Source of the DNA: Auanema rhodensis
Taxonomy: Eukaryota; Nematoda; Chromadorea; Rhabditida; Rhabditidae
NCBI GenBank assembly: GCA_964057225.1
Contig: OZ059900.1
Coordinates: forward strand, 1,436,501 to 1,500,500
Reading direction: 5' to 3'
Length of the DNA stretch: 64,000 nt
Position 1 is the stretch's first letter; the number at the start of each line of letters is the position of its first letter. The notes beneath the pieces were generated by a model, which saw only the letters and a list, made by a program, of their open reading frames with translations, was not told where the DNA came from and did not search any database. Positions 10,777 to 24,800 of the stretch are shown here, in pieces. The position numbers and the translations under genes are program-made.

Positions 10777-13700
10777 GTATGGTCGCTTTTATGACTTTAA
10801 CACCATATACTCACCGATTTTTGGTACAAAATCTGTAATACTCGTAAATTTTGATCATATTCGTTAAGATTTGAGAATCAAACACACAATACACAATATC
10901 AGTCTATTTTTATGAGCTTGCACTGATATATATTCATTTTGATCAAAAAAGGTCGAAAATAGAAAGAATTTTTGAAATTTCCGAGTTTTGAGTCCAATTT
11001 GGCTAAATCGCTCATATATATGATCAAAAGCATAGTTCTATTGTCTATAACAACAAAAGTCTTTAATTAAACGCTAGTGATGTTTTAATACTGAATTTTG
11101 CTCAAATAGCATTACTACACTAAGTATGGTCGTTTTTATGCCTTTAACACCATATACTCACCGATTTTTGGTACAAAATCTGTAATACTTGTAAGTTTTG
11201 ATCATATTCGTTAAGATTCGAAAATCAAACACACAATACACGAAATAAGTTTATTTTTACAAGTTTGCACTGATATTTATTCATTTTGATCAAAAAAGGT
11301 CGAAAATAGAAAGAATTTTTGAAATTTCCGAGTTTTGAGTCTAATTTGGCTAAATCGCTCATATATATGATCAAAAGCATAGTTTCACTGTCTATGATAA
11401 CAAAAGTCTTCAAATATACACTAGTAATGATTAAATCACTGAATTTCACTCAAATAGCATTACTACACTAAGTATGGTCGTTTTTATGCCTTTAACACCA
11501 TATACTCACCGATTTTTGGTACAAAATCTGTAATACTTGTAAATTTTGATCATATTCGTTAAGATTTGAGAATCAAACACATAATACACGAAATAAGTCT
11601 ATTTTTATGAGTTTGCACTGATATTTATTCATTTTGATCAAAAAAGGTCGAAAATAGAAAGAATTTTTGAAATTTCCGAGTTTTGAATCCAATTGGGCTA
11701 AATCGCTCATATATATGATCAAAAGCATAGTTTTATTGTCTATGATAACAAAAGTCTTCAAATATACACTAGTAATGATTAAATCACTGAATTTCACTCA
11801 AATAGCATTACTACACTAAGTATGGTCGTTTTTATGCCTTTAACACCATATACTCACCGATTTTTGGTACAAAATCTGTAATACTCGTAAATTTTGATCA
11901 TATTCGTTAAGATTTGAGAATCAAACATACAATACACAAAATCAGTCTATTTTTATGAGCTTGCACTGATATATATTCATTTTGATCAAAAAAGGTCGAA
12001 AATAGAAAGAATTTTTGAAATTTCCGAGTTTTGAGTCTAATTTGGCTAAATCGCTCATATATATGATCAAAAGCATAGTTTTACTGTCTATGATAACAAA
12101 AGTCTTCAAATATACACTAATAATGTGTAAATCACTGAATTTCACTCAAATAGCTTTACTACACTAAGTATGGTCGTTTTTATGCCTTTAACACCATATA
12201 CTCACCGATTTTTGGTACAAAATCTGTAATACTCGTAAATTTTGATCATATTCGTTAAGATTTGAGAATCAAACATACAATACACAAAATCAGTCTATTT
12301 TTATAAGCTTGCACTGATATATATTCATTTTGATCAAAAAAGATCGAAAATAGAAAGAATTTTTGAAATTTCCGAGTTTTGAGTCCAATTTGGCTAAATC
12401 GCTCATATATATGATCAGAAGCATAAGTGTATTGTCTATGACAACAAAAGTCATTAATTAAACACTAATGATGTTTAAATCACTAAATTTCGCTCTAATA
12501 GCATTACTACACTAAGTATGGTCGTTTTTATGCCTTTAACACCATATACTCACCGATTTTTGGTACAAAATCTGTGATACTCGTAAATTTTGATCATATT
12601 CGTTAAGATTTGAAAATCAAACACACAATAAACAAAATCAGTCTATTTTTATGAGTTTGCACTGATATATATTCATTTTGATCAAAAAAGGTCGAAAATA
12701 GAAAGAATTTTTGAATTTTCCGAGTTTTGAGTCCAATTGGGCTAAATCGCTCATATATATGATCAGAAGCATAGATGTATTGTCTATGACAACAAAAGTC
12801 ATTAATTGAACACTAATGATGTTTAAATCACTGAATTTCGCTCAAATAGCATTACTACACTAAGGATGGTCGTTTTTATGCCTTTAACACCATATACTCA
12901 CCGATTTTTGGTACAAAATCTGTGATACTCGTAAATTTTGATCATATTCGTTAAGATTCAAAAATCAAACACACAATACACGAAATAAGTTCATTTTTAC
13001 GAGTTTGCACTGATATTTATTCATTTTGATCAAAAAAGGTCGAAAATAGAAAGAATTTTTGAAATTTCCGAGTTTTGAGTCTAATTTGGCTAAATCGCTC
13101 ATATATATGATCAAAAGCATAGTTTTATTGTCTATGACAACAAAAGTCATCAATTAAACGCTAGTGATGTTTAAATACTGAATTTCGCTCAAATAGCATT
13201 ACTACACTAAGTATGGTCGTTTTTATGCCTTTAACACCATATACTCACCGATTTTTGGTACAAAATCTGTAATACTTGTAAATTTTGATCATATTCGTTA
13301 AGATTCGAGAATCAAACACATAATACACGAAATAAGTCTATTTTTATGAGTTTGCACTGATATTTATTCATTTTGATCAAAAAAGGTCGAAAATAGAAAG
13401 AATTTTTGAAATTTCCGAGTTTTGAGTCCAATTGGGCTAAATCGCTCATATATATGATCAAAAGCATAGTTTTACTGTCTATGATAACAAAAGTCTTCAA
13501 ATATACACTAATAATGTGTAAATCACTGAATTTCACTCAAATAGCTTTACTACACTAAGTATGGTCGTTTTTATGCCTTTAACACCATATACTCACCGAT
13601 TTTTGGTACAAAATCTGTAATACTCGTAAATTTTGATCATATTCGTTAAGATTTGAGAATCAAACATACAATACACAAAATCAGTCTATTTTTATAAGCT

Positions 13701-13905
13701 TGCACTGATATATATTCATTTTGATCAAAAAAGGTCGAAAATAGAAAGAATTTTTGAAATTTCCGAGTTTTGAGTCTAATTTGGCTAAATCGCTCATATA
13801 CATGATCAGAAGCATAGTTTCATTGTCTATGACAACAAAAGTCATCAATTTAACGCTAGTGATGTTTAAATACTGATTTTCGCTCAAATAGCATTACTAC
13901 ACTAA
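10777..13905 (+). repeat. Monomers 32-40, mixed segment without local period
   Basis: Monomer starts are 10777, 11124, 11472, 11820, 12168, 12516, 12864, 13211 and 13559. The first carries CGCTTTTATGACTTTAAC and the seventh carries GGATGGTCG at its start. 10777-13210 is repeated at 20161-22594 (offset 9384), and 13211-13905 is repeated at 22942-23636 (offset 9731). The extra 347 bp in the right copy is the monomer 22595-22941. No two monomers within this stretch form a tandem HOR. Confidence 0.86.
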
Positions 13906-14252
13906 GTATGGTCGTTTTTATGCCTTTAACACCATATACTCACCGATTTTTGGTACAAAATCTGTGATACTCGTAAATTTTGATCATATTCGGTGAGATT
14001 CGAGAATCAAACACACAATACACGAAATAAGTTTATTTTTACGAGTTTGAACTGGTATTTATTCATTTTGATCAAAAAAGGTCGAAAATAGAAAGAATTT
14101 TTGAAATTTCCGAGTTTTGAGTCCAATTTGGCTAAATCGCTCATATATATGATCAAAAGCATAGTTTTACTGTCTATGATAACAAAAGTCATCAATTAAA
14201 CGCTAGTGATGTTTAAATACTGATTTTCGCTCAAATAGCATTACTACACTAA
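13906..14252 (+). repeat. Single monomer between the two large duplicate copies
   Basis: This 347-bp monomer combines ATTCGGTGAG and GAGTTTGAACTGG with a family A style short end. It has no counterpart at either duplication offset and sits at the junction between copy 1 (ending 13905) and copy 2 (starting 14253). Confidence 0.78.
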
Positions 14253-17032
14253 GTATGGTCGTTTTTATGCCTTTAACACCATATACTCACCGATTTTTGG
14301 TACAAAATCTGTAATACTCGTAAATTTTGATCATATTCGTTAAGATTTGAGAATCAAACATACAATACACAAAATCAGTCTATTTTTATAAGCTTGCACT
14401 GATATATATTCATTTTGATCAAAAAAGGTCGAAAATAGAAAGAATTTTTGAAATTTCCGAGTTTTGAGTCCAATTTGGCTAAATCGCTCATATATATGAT
14501 CAAAAGCATAGTTTTACTGTCTATGATAACAAAAGTCATCAATTAAACGCTAGTGATGTTTAAATACTGATTTTCGCTCAAATAGCATTACTACACTAAG
14601 TATGGTCGTTTTTATGCCTTTAACACCATATACTCACCGATTTTTGGTACAAAATCTGTGATACTCGTAAATTTTGATCATATTCAGTGAGATTCGAGAA
14701 TCAAACACACAATACACAAAATAAGTTTATTTTTACGAGTTTGCACTGATATTTATTCATTTTGATCAAAAAAGGTCGAAAATAGAAAGAATTTTTGAAA
14801 TTTCCGAGTTTTGAGTCCAATTGGGCTAAATCGCTCATATATATGATCAAAAGCATAGTTTTACTGTCTATGATAACAAAAGTCTTCAAATATACACTAA
14901 TAATGTGTAAATCACTGAATTTCACTCAAATAGCTTTACTACACTAAGTATGGTCGTTTTTATGCCTTTAACACCATATACTCACCGATTTTTGGTACAA
15001 AATCTGTAATACTCGTAAATTTTGATCATATTCGTTAAGATTTGAGAATCAAACACACAATACACGAAATAAGTTTATTTTGACGAGTTTGAACTGGTAT
15101 TTATTCATTTTGATCAAAAAAGGTCGAAAATAGAAAGAATTTTTGAATTTTCCGAGTTTTGAGTCCAATTGGGCTAAATCGCTCATATATATGATCAAAA
15201 GCATAGTTTTACTGTCTATGATAACAAAAGTCTTCAAATATACACTAATAATGATTAAATCACTGAATTTCACTCAAATAGCATTACTACACTAAGTATG
15301 GTCGTTTTTATGCCTTTAACACCATATACTCACCGATTTTTGGTACAAAATCTGTGATACTCGTAAATTTTGATCATATTCGTTAAGATTTGAAAATCAA
15401 ACACACAATAAACAAAATCAGTCTATTTTTACAAGTTTGCACTGATATATATTCATTTTGATCAAAAAAGGTCGAAAATAGAAAGAATTTTTGAAATTTC
15501 CGAGTTTTGAGTCCAATTGGGCTAAATCGCTCATATATATGATCAAAAGCATAGTTTTACTGTCTATGACAACAAATGTCATCAATTAAACGCTAGTGAT
15601 GTTTAAATACTGATTTTCGCTCAAATAGCATTACTACACTAAGTATGGTCGTTTTTATGCCTTTAACACCATATACTCACCGATTTTTGGTACAAAATCT
15701 GTAATACTCGTAAATTTTGATCATATTCGTTAAGATTTGAGAATCAAACATACAATACACAAAATCAGTCTATTTTTATAAGCTTGCACTGATATATATT
15801 CATTTTGATCAAAAAAGATCGAAAATAGAAAGAATTTTTGAAATTTCCGAGTTTTGAGTCCAATTTGGCTAAATCGCTCATATATATGATCAAAAGCATA
15901 GTTTTACTGTCTATGATAACAAAAGTCATCAATTAAACGCTAGTGATGTTTAAATACTGATTTTCGCTCAAATAGCATTACTACACTAAGTATGGTCGTT
16001 TTTATGCCTTTAACACCATATACTCACCGATTTTTGGTACAAAATCTGTGATACTCGTAAATTTTGATCATATTCAGTGAGATTCGAGAATCAAACACAC
16101 AATACACGAAATAAGTTTATTTTTACGAGTTTGCACTGATATTTATTCATTTTGATCAAAAAAGGTCGAAAATAGAAAGAATTTTTGAAATTTCCGAGTT
16201 TTGAGTCCAATTGGGCTAAATCGCTCATATATATGATCAAAAGCATAGTTTTACTGTCTATGATAACAAAAGTCTTCAAATATACACTAATAATGTGTAA
16301 ATCACTGAATTTCACTCAAATAGCTTTACTACACTAAGTATGGTCGTTTTTATGCCTTTAACACCATATACTCACCGATTTTTGGTACAAAATCTGTAAT
16401 ACTCGTAAATTTTGATCATATTCGTTAAGATTTGAGAATCAAACACACAATACACGAAATAAGTTTATTTTGACGAGTTTGAACTGGTATTTATTCATTT
16501 TGATCAAAAAAGGTCGAAAATAGAAAGAATTTTTGAATTTTCCGAGTTTTGAGTCCAATTGGGCTAAATCGCTCATATATATGATCAAAAGCATAGTTTT
16601 ACTGTCTATGATAACAAAAGTCTTCAAATATACACTAATAATGATTAAATCACTGAATTTCACTCAAATAGCATTACTACACTAAGTATGGTCGTTTTTA
16701 TGCCTTTAACACCATATACTCACCGATTTTTGGTACAAAATCTGTGATACTCGTAAATTTTGATCATATTCGTTAAGATTTGAAAATCAAACACACAATA
16801 AACAAAATCAGTCTATTTTTACAAGTTTGCACTGATATATATTCATTTTGATCAAAAAAGGTCGAAAATAGAAAGAATTTTTGAAATTTCCGAGTTTTGA
16901 GTCCAATTGGGCTAAATCGCTCATATATATGATCAAAAGCATAGTTTTATTGTCTATAACAACAAAAGTCATCAATTAAACGCTAGTGATATTTAAATAC
17001 TGATTTTCGCTCAAGTAGCATTACTACACTAA
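14253..17032 (+). repeat. 4-mer higher-order repeat (1390 bp), second locus, two copies
   Basis: The units are 14253-15642 (14253, 14600, 14948, 15296) and 15643-17032 (15643, 15990, 16338, 16686). They match 3478-6257 at an offset of 10775 bp. Small differences are visible in the first unit: GGTCG instead of GATCG in the first monomer, and CACAAAATAAG instead of CACGAAATAAG in the second. The last monomer reproduces the chimeric end seen at 5911-6257. Confidence 0.91.
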
Positions 17033-20000
17033 GTATGGTCGTTTTTATGCCTTTAACACCATATACTCACCGATTTTTGGTACAAATTCTGTAATACTTG
17101 TAAATTTTGATCATATTCGTTAAGATTTGAGAATCAAACATACAATACACAAAATCAGTCTATTTTTATGAGCTTGCACTGATATATATTCATTTTGATC
17201 AAAAAAGGTCGAAAATAGAAAGAATTTTTGAAATTTCCGAGTTTTGAGTCTAATTTGGCTAAATCGCTCATATATATGATCAGAAGCATAGTTTTATTGT
17301 CTATGACAACAAAAATCATCAATCAAACGCTAGTGATGTTTAAATACTGATTTTCGCTCAAATAGCATTACTACACTAAGTATGGTCGTTTTTATGCCTT
17401 TAACACCATATACTCACCGATTTTTGGTACAAAATCTGTAATACTCGTAAAATTTGATCATATTTGTTAAGATTTGAGAATCAAACACACAATACACAAA
17501 ATCAGTCTATTTTTATGAGTTTACACTGATATATATTCATTTTCATCAAAAAAGGTCGAAAATAGAAAGAATTTTTGAAATTTCCGAGTTTTGAGTCTAA
17601 TTTGGCTAAATCGCTCATATATATGATCAGAAGCATAGTTTTATTGTCTATGACAACAAAAATCATCAATTAAACGCTAGTGATGTTTAAATACTGAATT
17701 TCGCTCAAATAGCATTACTACACTAAGTATGGTCGTTTTTATGCCTTTAACACCATATACTCACCGATTTTTGGTACAAAATCTGTAATACTCGTAAATT
17801 TTGATCATATTCGGTGAGATTCGAGAATCAAACACACAATACACGAAATAAGTTTATTTTGACGAGTTTGAACTGGTATTCATTCATTTTGATCAAAAAA
17901 GGTCGAAAATAGAAAGAATTTTTGAAATTTCCGAGTTTTGAGTCTAATTTGGCTAAATCGCTCATATATATGATCAGAAGCATAGTTTTATTGTCTATGA
18001 CAACAAAAATCATCAATTAAACGCTAGTGATGTTTAAATACTGAATTTCGCTCAAATAGCATTACTACACTAAGTATGGTCGTTTTTATGCCTTTAACAC
18101 CATATACTCACCGATTTTTGGTACAAAATCTGTAATACTCGTAAATTTTGATCATATTCGGTGAGATTCGAGAATCAAACACACAATACACGAAATAAGT
18201 TTATTTTGACGAGTTTGAACTGGTATTCATTCATTTTGATCAAAAAAGGTCGAAAATAGAAAGAATTTTTGAATTTTCCGAGTTTTGAGTCCAATTGGGC
18301 TAAATCGCTCATATATATGATCAAAAGCATAGTTTTACTGTCTATGATAACAAAAGTCTTCAAATATACACTAATAATGATTGAATCACTGAATTTCACT
18401 CAAATAGCATTACTACACTAAGTATGGTCGTTTTTATGCCTTTAACACCATATACTCACCGATTTTTGGTACAAAATCTGTGATACTCGTAAATTTTGAT
18501 CATATTCGGTGAGATTCGAGAATCGAACACACAATACACAAAATAAGTCTATTTTTACGAGTTTGCACTGATATTTATTCATTTTGATCAAAAAAGGTCG
18601 AAAATAGAAAGAATTTTTGAAATTTCCGAGTTTTGAGTCTAATTTGGCTAAATCGCTCATATATATGATCAAAAGCATAGTTTTACTGTCTATGATAACA
18701 AAAGTCTTCAAATATACACTAATAATGTGTAAATCACTGAATTTCACTCAAATAGCTTTACTACACTAAGTATGGTCGTTTTTATGCCTTTAACACCATA
18801 TACTCACCGATTTTTGGTACAAAATCTGTAATACTCGTAAATTTTGATCATATTCGTTAAGATTTGAGAATCAAACATACAATACACAAAATCAGTCTAT
18901 TTTTATGAGCTTGCACTGATATATATTCATTTTGATCAAAAAAGGTCGAAAATAGAAAGAATTTTTGAATTTTCCGAGTTTTGAGTCCAATTGGGCTAAA
19001 TCGCTCATATATATGATCAAAAGCATAGTTTCACTGTCTATGATAACAAAAGTCTTCAAATATACACTAGTAATGATTAAATCACTGAATTTCACTCAAA
19101 TAGCTTTACTACACTAAGTATGGTCGTTTTTATGCCTTTAACACCATATACTCACCGATTTTTGGTACAAAATCTGTAATACTCGTAAATTTCGATCATA
19201 TCCGTTAAGATTCGAGAATCAAACACACAATACACAAAATAAGTTTATTTTTACGAGTTTGCACTGATATTTATTCATTTTGATCAAAAAAGGTCGAAAA
19301 TAGAAAGAATTTTTGAATTTTCCGAGTTTTGAGTCCAATTGGGCTAAATCGCTCATATATATGATCAAAAGCATAGTTTCACTGTCTATGATAACAAAAG
19401 TCTTCAAATATACACTAGTAATGATTAAATCACTGAATTTCACTCAAATAGCTTTACTACACTAAGTATGGTCGTTTTTATGCCTTTAACACCATATACT
19501 CACCGATTTTTGGTACAAAATCTGTAATACTCGTAAATTTCGATCATATCCGTTAAGATTCGAGAATCAAACACACAATACACGAAATAAGTTTATTTTT
19601 ACGAGTTTGCACTGATATTTATTCATTTTGATCAAAAAAGGTCGAAAATAGAAAGAATTTTTGAATTTTCCGAGTTTTGAGTCCAATTTGGCTAAATCGC
19701 TCATATATATGATCAAAAGCATAGTTCTATTGTCTATAACAACAAAAGTCTTTAATTAAACGCTAGTGATGTTTTAATACTGAATTTTGCTCAAATAGCA
19801 TTACTACACTAAGTATGGTCGTTTTTATGCCTTTAACACCATATACTCACCGATTTTTGGTACAAAATCTGTAATACTTGTAAATTTTGATCATATTCGT
19901 TAAGATTCGAAAATCAAACACACAATACACGAAATGAGTTTATTTTTACAAGTTTGCACTGATATTTATTCATTTTGATCAAAAAAGGTCGAAAATAGAA

Positions 20001-20160
20001 AGAATTTTTGAAATTTCCGAGTTTTGAGTCTAATTTGGCTAAATCGCTCATATATATGATCAGAAGCATAGGTGTATTGTCTATGACAACAAAAGTCATT
20101 AATTAAACACTAATGATGTTTAAATCACTAAATTTCGCTCTAATAGCATTACTACACTAA
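17033..20160 (+). repeat. Core segment, copy 2 (monomers 50-58)
   Basis: Monomer starts are 17033, 17380, 17727, 18074, 18422, 18770, 19118, 19466 and 19813. The match to 6258-9385 runs base for base apart from rare single changes; one example is AATCAAACG near 17322 where the left copy has AATTAAACG. The offset is exactly 10775 bp. The diagnostic ACAAATTCTG is at its start. Confidence 0.9.
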
Positions 20161-21899
20161 GTATGGTCGCTTTTATGACTTTAACACCATATACTCACCG
20201 ATTTTTGGTACAAAATCTGTAATACTCGTAAATTTTGATCATATTCGTTAAGATTTGAGAATCAAACACACAATACACAATATCAGTCTATTTTTATGAG
20301 CTTGCACTGATATATATTCATTTTGATCAAAAAAGGTCGAAAATAGAAAGAATTTTTGAAATTTCCGAGTTTTGAGTCCAATTTGGCTAAATCGCTCATA
20401 TATATGATCAAAAGCATAGTTCTATTGTCTATAACAACAAAAGTCTTTAATTAAACGCTAGTGATGTTTTAATACTGAATTTTGCTCAAATAGCATTACT
20501 ACACTAAGTATGGTCGTTTTTATGCCTTTAACACCATATACTCACCGATTTTTGGTACAAAATCTGTAATACTTGTAAGTTTTGATCATATTCGTTAAGA
20601 TTCGAAAATCAAACACACAATACACGAAATAAGTTTATTTTTACAAGTTTGCACTGATATTTATTCATTTTGATCAAAAAAGGTCGAAAATAGAAAGAAT
20701 TTTTGAAATTTCCGAGTTTTGAGTCTAATTTGGCTAAATCGCTCATATATATGATCAAAAGCATAGTTTCACTGTCTATGATAACAAAAGTCTTCAAATA
20801 TACACTAGTAATGATTAAATCACTGAATTTCACTCAAATAGCATTACTACACTAAGTATGGTCGTTTTTATGCCTTTAACACCATATACTCACCGATTTT
20901 TGGTACAAAATCTGTAATACTTGTAAATTTTGATCATATTCGTTAAGATTTGAGAATCAAACACATAATACACGAAATAAGTCTATTTTTATGAGTTTGC
21001 ACTGATATTTATTCATTTTGATCAAAAAAGGTCGAAAATAGAAAGAATTTTTGAAATTTCCGAGTTTTGAATCCAATTGGGCTAAATCGCTCATATATAT
21101 GATCAAAAGCATAGTTTTATTGTCTATGATAACAAAAGTCTTCAAATATACACTAGTAATGATTAAATCACTGAATTTCACTCAAATAGCATTACTACAC
21201 TAAGTATGGTCGTTTTTATGCCTTTAACACCATATACTCACCGATTTTTGGTACAAAATCTGTAATACTCGTAAATTTTGATCATATTCGTTAAGATTTG
21301 AGAATCAAACATACAATACACAAAATCAGTCTATTTTTATGAGCTTGCACTGATATATATTCATTTTGATCAAAAAAGGTCGAAAATAGAAAGAATTTTT
21401 GAAATTTCCGAGTTTTGAGTCTAATTTGGCTAAATCGCTCATATATATGATCAAAAGCATAGTTTTACTGTCTATGATAACAAAAGTCTTCAAATATACA
21501 CTAATAATGTGTAAATCACTGAATTTCACTCAAATAGCTTTACTACACTAAGTATGGTCGTTTTTATGCCTTTAACACCATATACTCACCGATTTTTGGT
21601 ACAAAATCTGTAATACTCGTAAATTTTGATCATATTCGTTAAGATTTGAGAATCAAACATACAATACACAAAATCAGTCTATTTTTATAAGCTTGCACTG
21701 ATATATATTCATTTTGATCAAAAAAGATCGAAAATAGAAAGAATTTTTGAAATTTCCGAGTTTTGAGTCCAATTTGGCTAAATCGCTCATATATATGATC
21801 AGAAGCATAAGTGTATTGTCTATGACAACAAAAGTCATTAATTAAACACTAATGATGTTTAAATCACTAAATTTCGCTCTAATAGCATTACTACACTAA
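20161..21899 (+). repeat. Monomers 59-63, copy of 10777-12515
   Basis: Monomer starts are 20161, 20508, 20856, 21204 and 21552. The block opens with the rare CGCTTTTATGACTTTAAC variant and follows 10777-12515 at an offset of 9384 bp. The last monomer ends with GCATAAGTGTATTG and CTCTAATAGC. Confidence 0.87.
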
Positions 21900-24800
21900 G
21901 TATGGTCGTTTTTATGCCTTTAACACCATATACTCACCGATTTTTGGTACAAAATCTGTGATACTCGTAAATTTTGATCATATTCGTTAAGATTTGAAAA
22001 TCAAACACACAATAAACAAAATCAGTCTATTTTTATGAGTTTGCACTGATATATATTCATTTTGATCAAAAAAGGTCGAAAATAGAAAGAATTTTTGAAT
22101 TTTCCGAGTTTTGAGTCCAATTGGGCTAAATCGCTCATATATATGATCAGAAGCATAGATGTATTGTCTATGACAACAAAAGTCATTAATTGAACACTAA
22201 TGATGTTTAAATCACTGAATTTCGCTCAAATAGCATTACTACACTAAGGATGGTCGTTTTTATGCCTTTAACACCATATACTCACCGATTTTTGGTACAA
22301 AATCTGTGATACTCGTAAATTTTGATCATATTCGTTAAGATTCAAAAATCAAACACACAATACACGAAATAAGTTCATTTTTACGAGTTTGCACTGATAT
22401 TTATTCATTTTGATCAAAAAAGGTCGAAAATAGAAAGAATTTTTGAAATTTCCGAGTTTTGAGTCTAATTTGGCTAAATCGCTCATATATATGATCAAAA
22501 GCATAGTTTTATTGTCTATGACAACAAAAGTCATCAATTAAACGCTAGTGATGTTTAAATACTGAATTTCGCTCAAATAGCATTACTACACTAAGTATGG
22601 TCGTTTTTATGCCTTTAACACCATATACTCACCGATTTTTGGTACAAAATCTGTAATACTCGTAAATTTTGATCATATTCGTTAAGATTTGAGAATCAAA
22701 CATACAATACACAAAATCAGTCTATTTTTATGAGCTTGCACTGATATATATTCATTTTGATCAAAAAAGGTCGAAAATAGAAAGAATTTTTGAAATTTAC
22801 GAGTTTTGAGTCTAATTTGGCTAAATCGCTCATATATATGATCAAAAGCATAGTTTTATTGTCTATGACAACAAAAGTCATCAATTAAACGCTAGTGATG
22901 TTTAAATACTGAATTTCGCTCAAATAGCATTAGTACACTAAGTATGGTCGTTTTTATGCCTTTAACACCATATACTCACCGATTTTTGGTACAAAATCTG
23001 TAATACTTGTAAATTTTGATCATATTCGTTAAGATTCGAGAATCAAACACATAATACACGAAATAAGTCTATTTTTATGAGTTTGCACTGATATTTATTC
23101 ATTTTGATCAAAAAAGGTCGAAAATAGAAAGAATTTTTGAAATTTCCGAGTTTTGAGTCCAATTGGGCTAAATCGCTCATATATATGATCAAAAGCATAG
23201 TTTTACTGTCTATGATAACAAAAGTCTTCAAATATACACTAATAATGTGTAAATCACTGAATTTCACTCAAATAGCTTTACTACACTAAGTATGGTCGTT
23301 TTTATGCCTTTAACACCATATACTCACCGATTTTTGGTACAAAATCTGTAATACTCGTAAATTTTGATCATATTCGTTAAGATTTGAGAATCAAACATAC
23401 AATACACAAAATCAGTCTATTTTTATAAGCTTGCACTGATATATATTCATTTTGATCAAAAAAGGTCGAAAATAGAAAGAATTTTTGAAATTTCCGAGTT
23501 TTGAGTCTAATTTGGCTAAATCGCTCATATACATGATCAGAAGCATAGTTTCATTGTCTATGACAACAAAAGTCATCAATTTAACGCTAGTGATGTTTAA
23601 ATACTGATTTTCGCTCAAATAGCATTACTACACTAAGTATGGTCGTTTTTATGCCTTTAACACCATATACTCACCGAGTTTTGGTACAAAATCTGTGATA
23701 CTCGTAAATTTTGATCATATTCGGTGAGATTCGAGGATCGAACACACAATACACGAAATAAGTTTATTTTTACGAGTTTGCACTGATATTTATTCATTTT
23801 TATCAAAAAAGGTCGAAAATAGAAAGAATTTTTGAAATTTCCGAGTTTTGAGTCCAATTTGGCTAAATCGCTCATATATATGATCAGAAGCATAAGTGTA
23901 TTGTCTATGACAACAAAAGTCATTAATTAAACACTAATGATGTTTAAATCACTAAATTTCGCTCTAATAGCATTACTACACTAAGTATGGTCGTTTTTAT
24001 GCCTTTAACACCATATACTCACCGATTTTTGGTACAAAATCTGTGATACTCGTAAATTTTGATCATATTCGTTAAGATTTGAAAATCAAACACACAATAA
24101 ACAAAATCAGTCTATTTTTATGAGTTTGCACTGATATATATTCATTTTGATCAAAAAAGGTCGAAAATAGAAAGAATTTTTGAATTTTCCGAGTTTTGAG
24201 TCCAATTGGGCTAAATCGCTCATATATATGATCAGAAGCATAGATGTATTGTCTATGACAACAAAAGTCATTAATTGAACACTAATGATGTTTAAATCAC
24301 TGAATTTCGCTCAAATAGCATTACTACACTAAGGATGGTCGTTTTTATGCCTTTAACACCATATACTCACCGATTTTTGGTACAAAATCTGTGATACTCG
24401 TAAATTTTGATCATATTCGTTAAGATTCAAAAATCAAACACACAATACACGAAATAAGTTCATTTTTACGAGTTTGCACTGATATTTATTCATTTTGATC
24501 AAAAAAGGTCGAAAATAGAAAGAATTTTTGAAATTTCCGAGTTTTGAGTCTAATTTGGCTAAATCGCTCATATATATGATCAAAAGCATAGTTTTATTGT
24601 CTATGACAACAAAAGTCATCAATTAAACGCTAGTGATGTTTAAATACTGAATTTCGCTCAAATAGCATTACTACACTAAGTATGGTCGTTTTTATGCCTT
24701 TAACACCATATACTCACCGATTTTTGGTACAAAATCTGTAATACTCGTAAATTTTGATCATATTCGTTAAGATTTGAGAATCAAACATACAATACACAAA

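Larger units (their letters stand above)
3478..13905 (+). repeat. Large intra-array duplication, left copy (30 monomers)
   Basis: This segment corresponds to 14253-23636. The offset is 10775 bp for 3478-9385, 9384 bp for 10777-13210 and 9731 bp for 13211-13905. The offset steps are whole multiples of a monomer: the left copy has one additional 1391-bp 4-mer (9386-10776) and lacks the monomer at 22595. Private variants are shared in order over more than 8 kb, so this is a true segmental duplication and not general family similarity. Confidence 0.9.
14253..23636 (+). repeat. Large intra-array duplication, right copy (27 monomers)
   Basis: This segment is the partner of 3478-13905. It is 1044 bp shorter, which equals minus four monomers (1391 bp) plus one monomer (347 bp). 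The two copies are separated by a single monomer at 13906-14252. Only scattered single-base differences are visible, so the duplication is recent relative to the divergence of neighbouring monomers. Confidence 0.9.
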
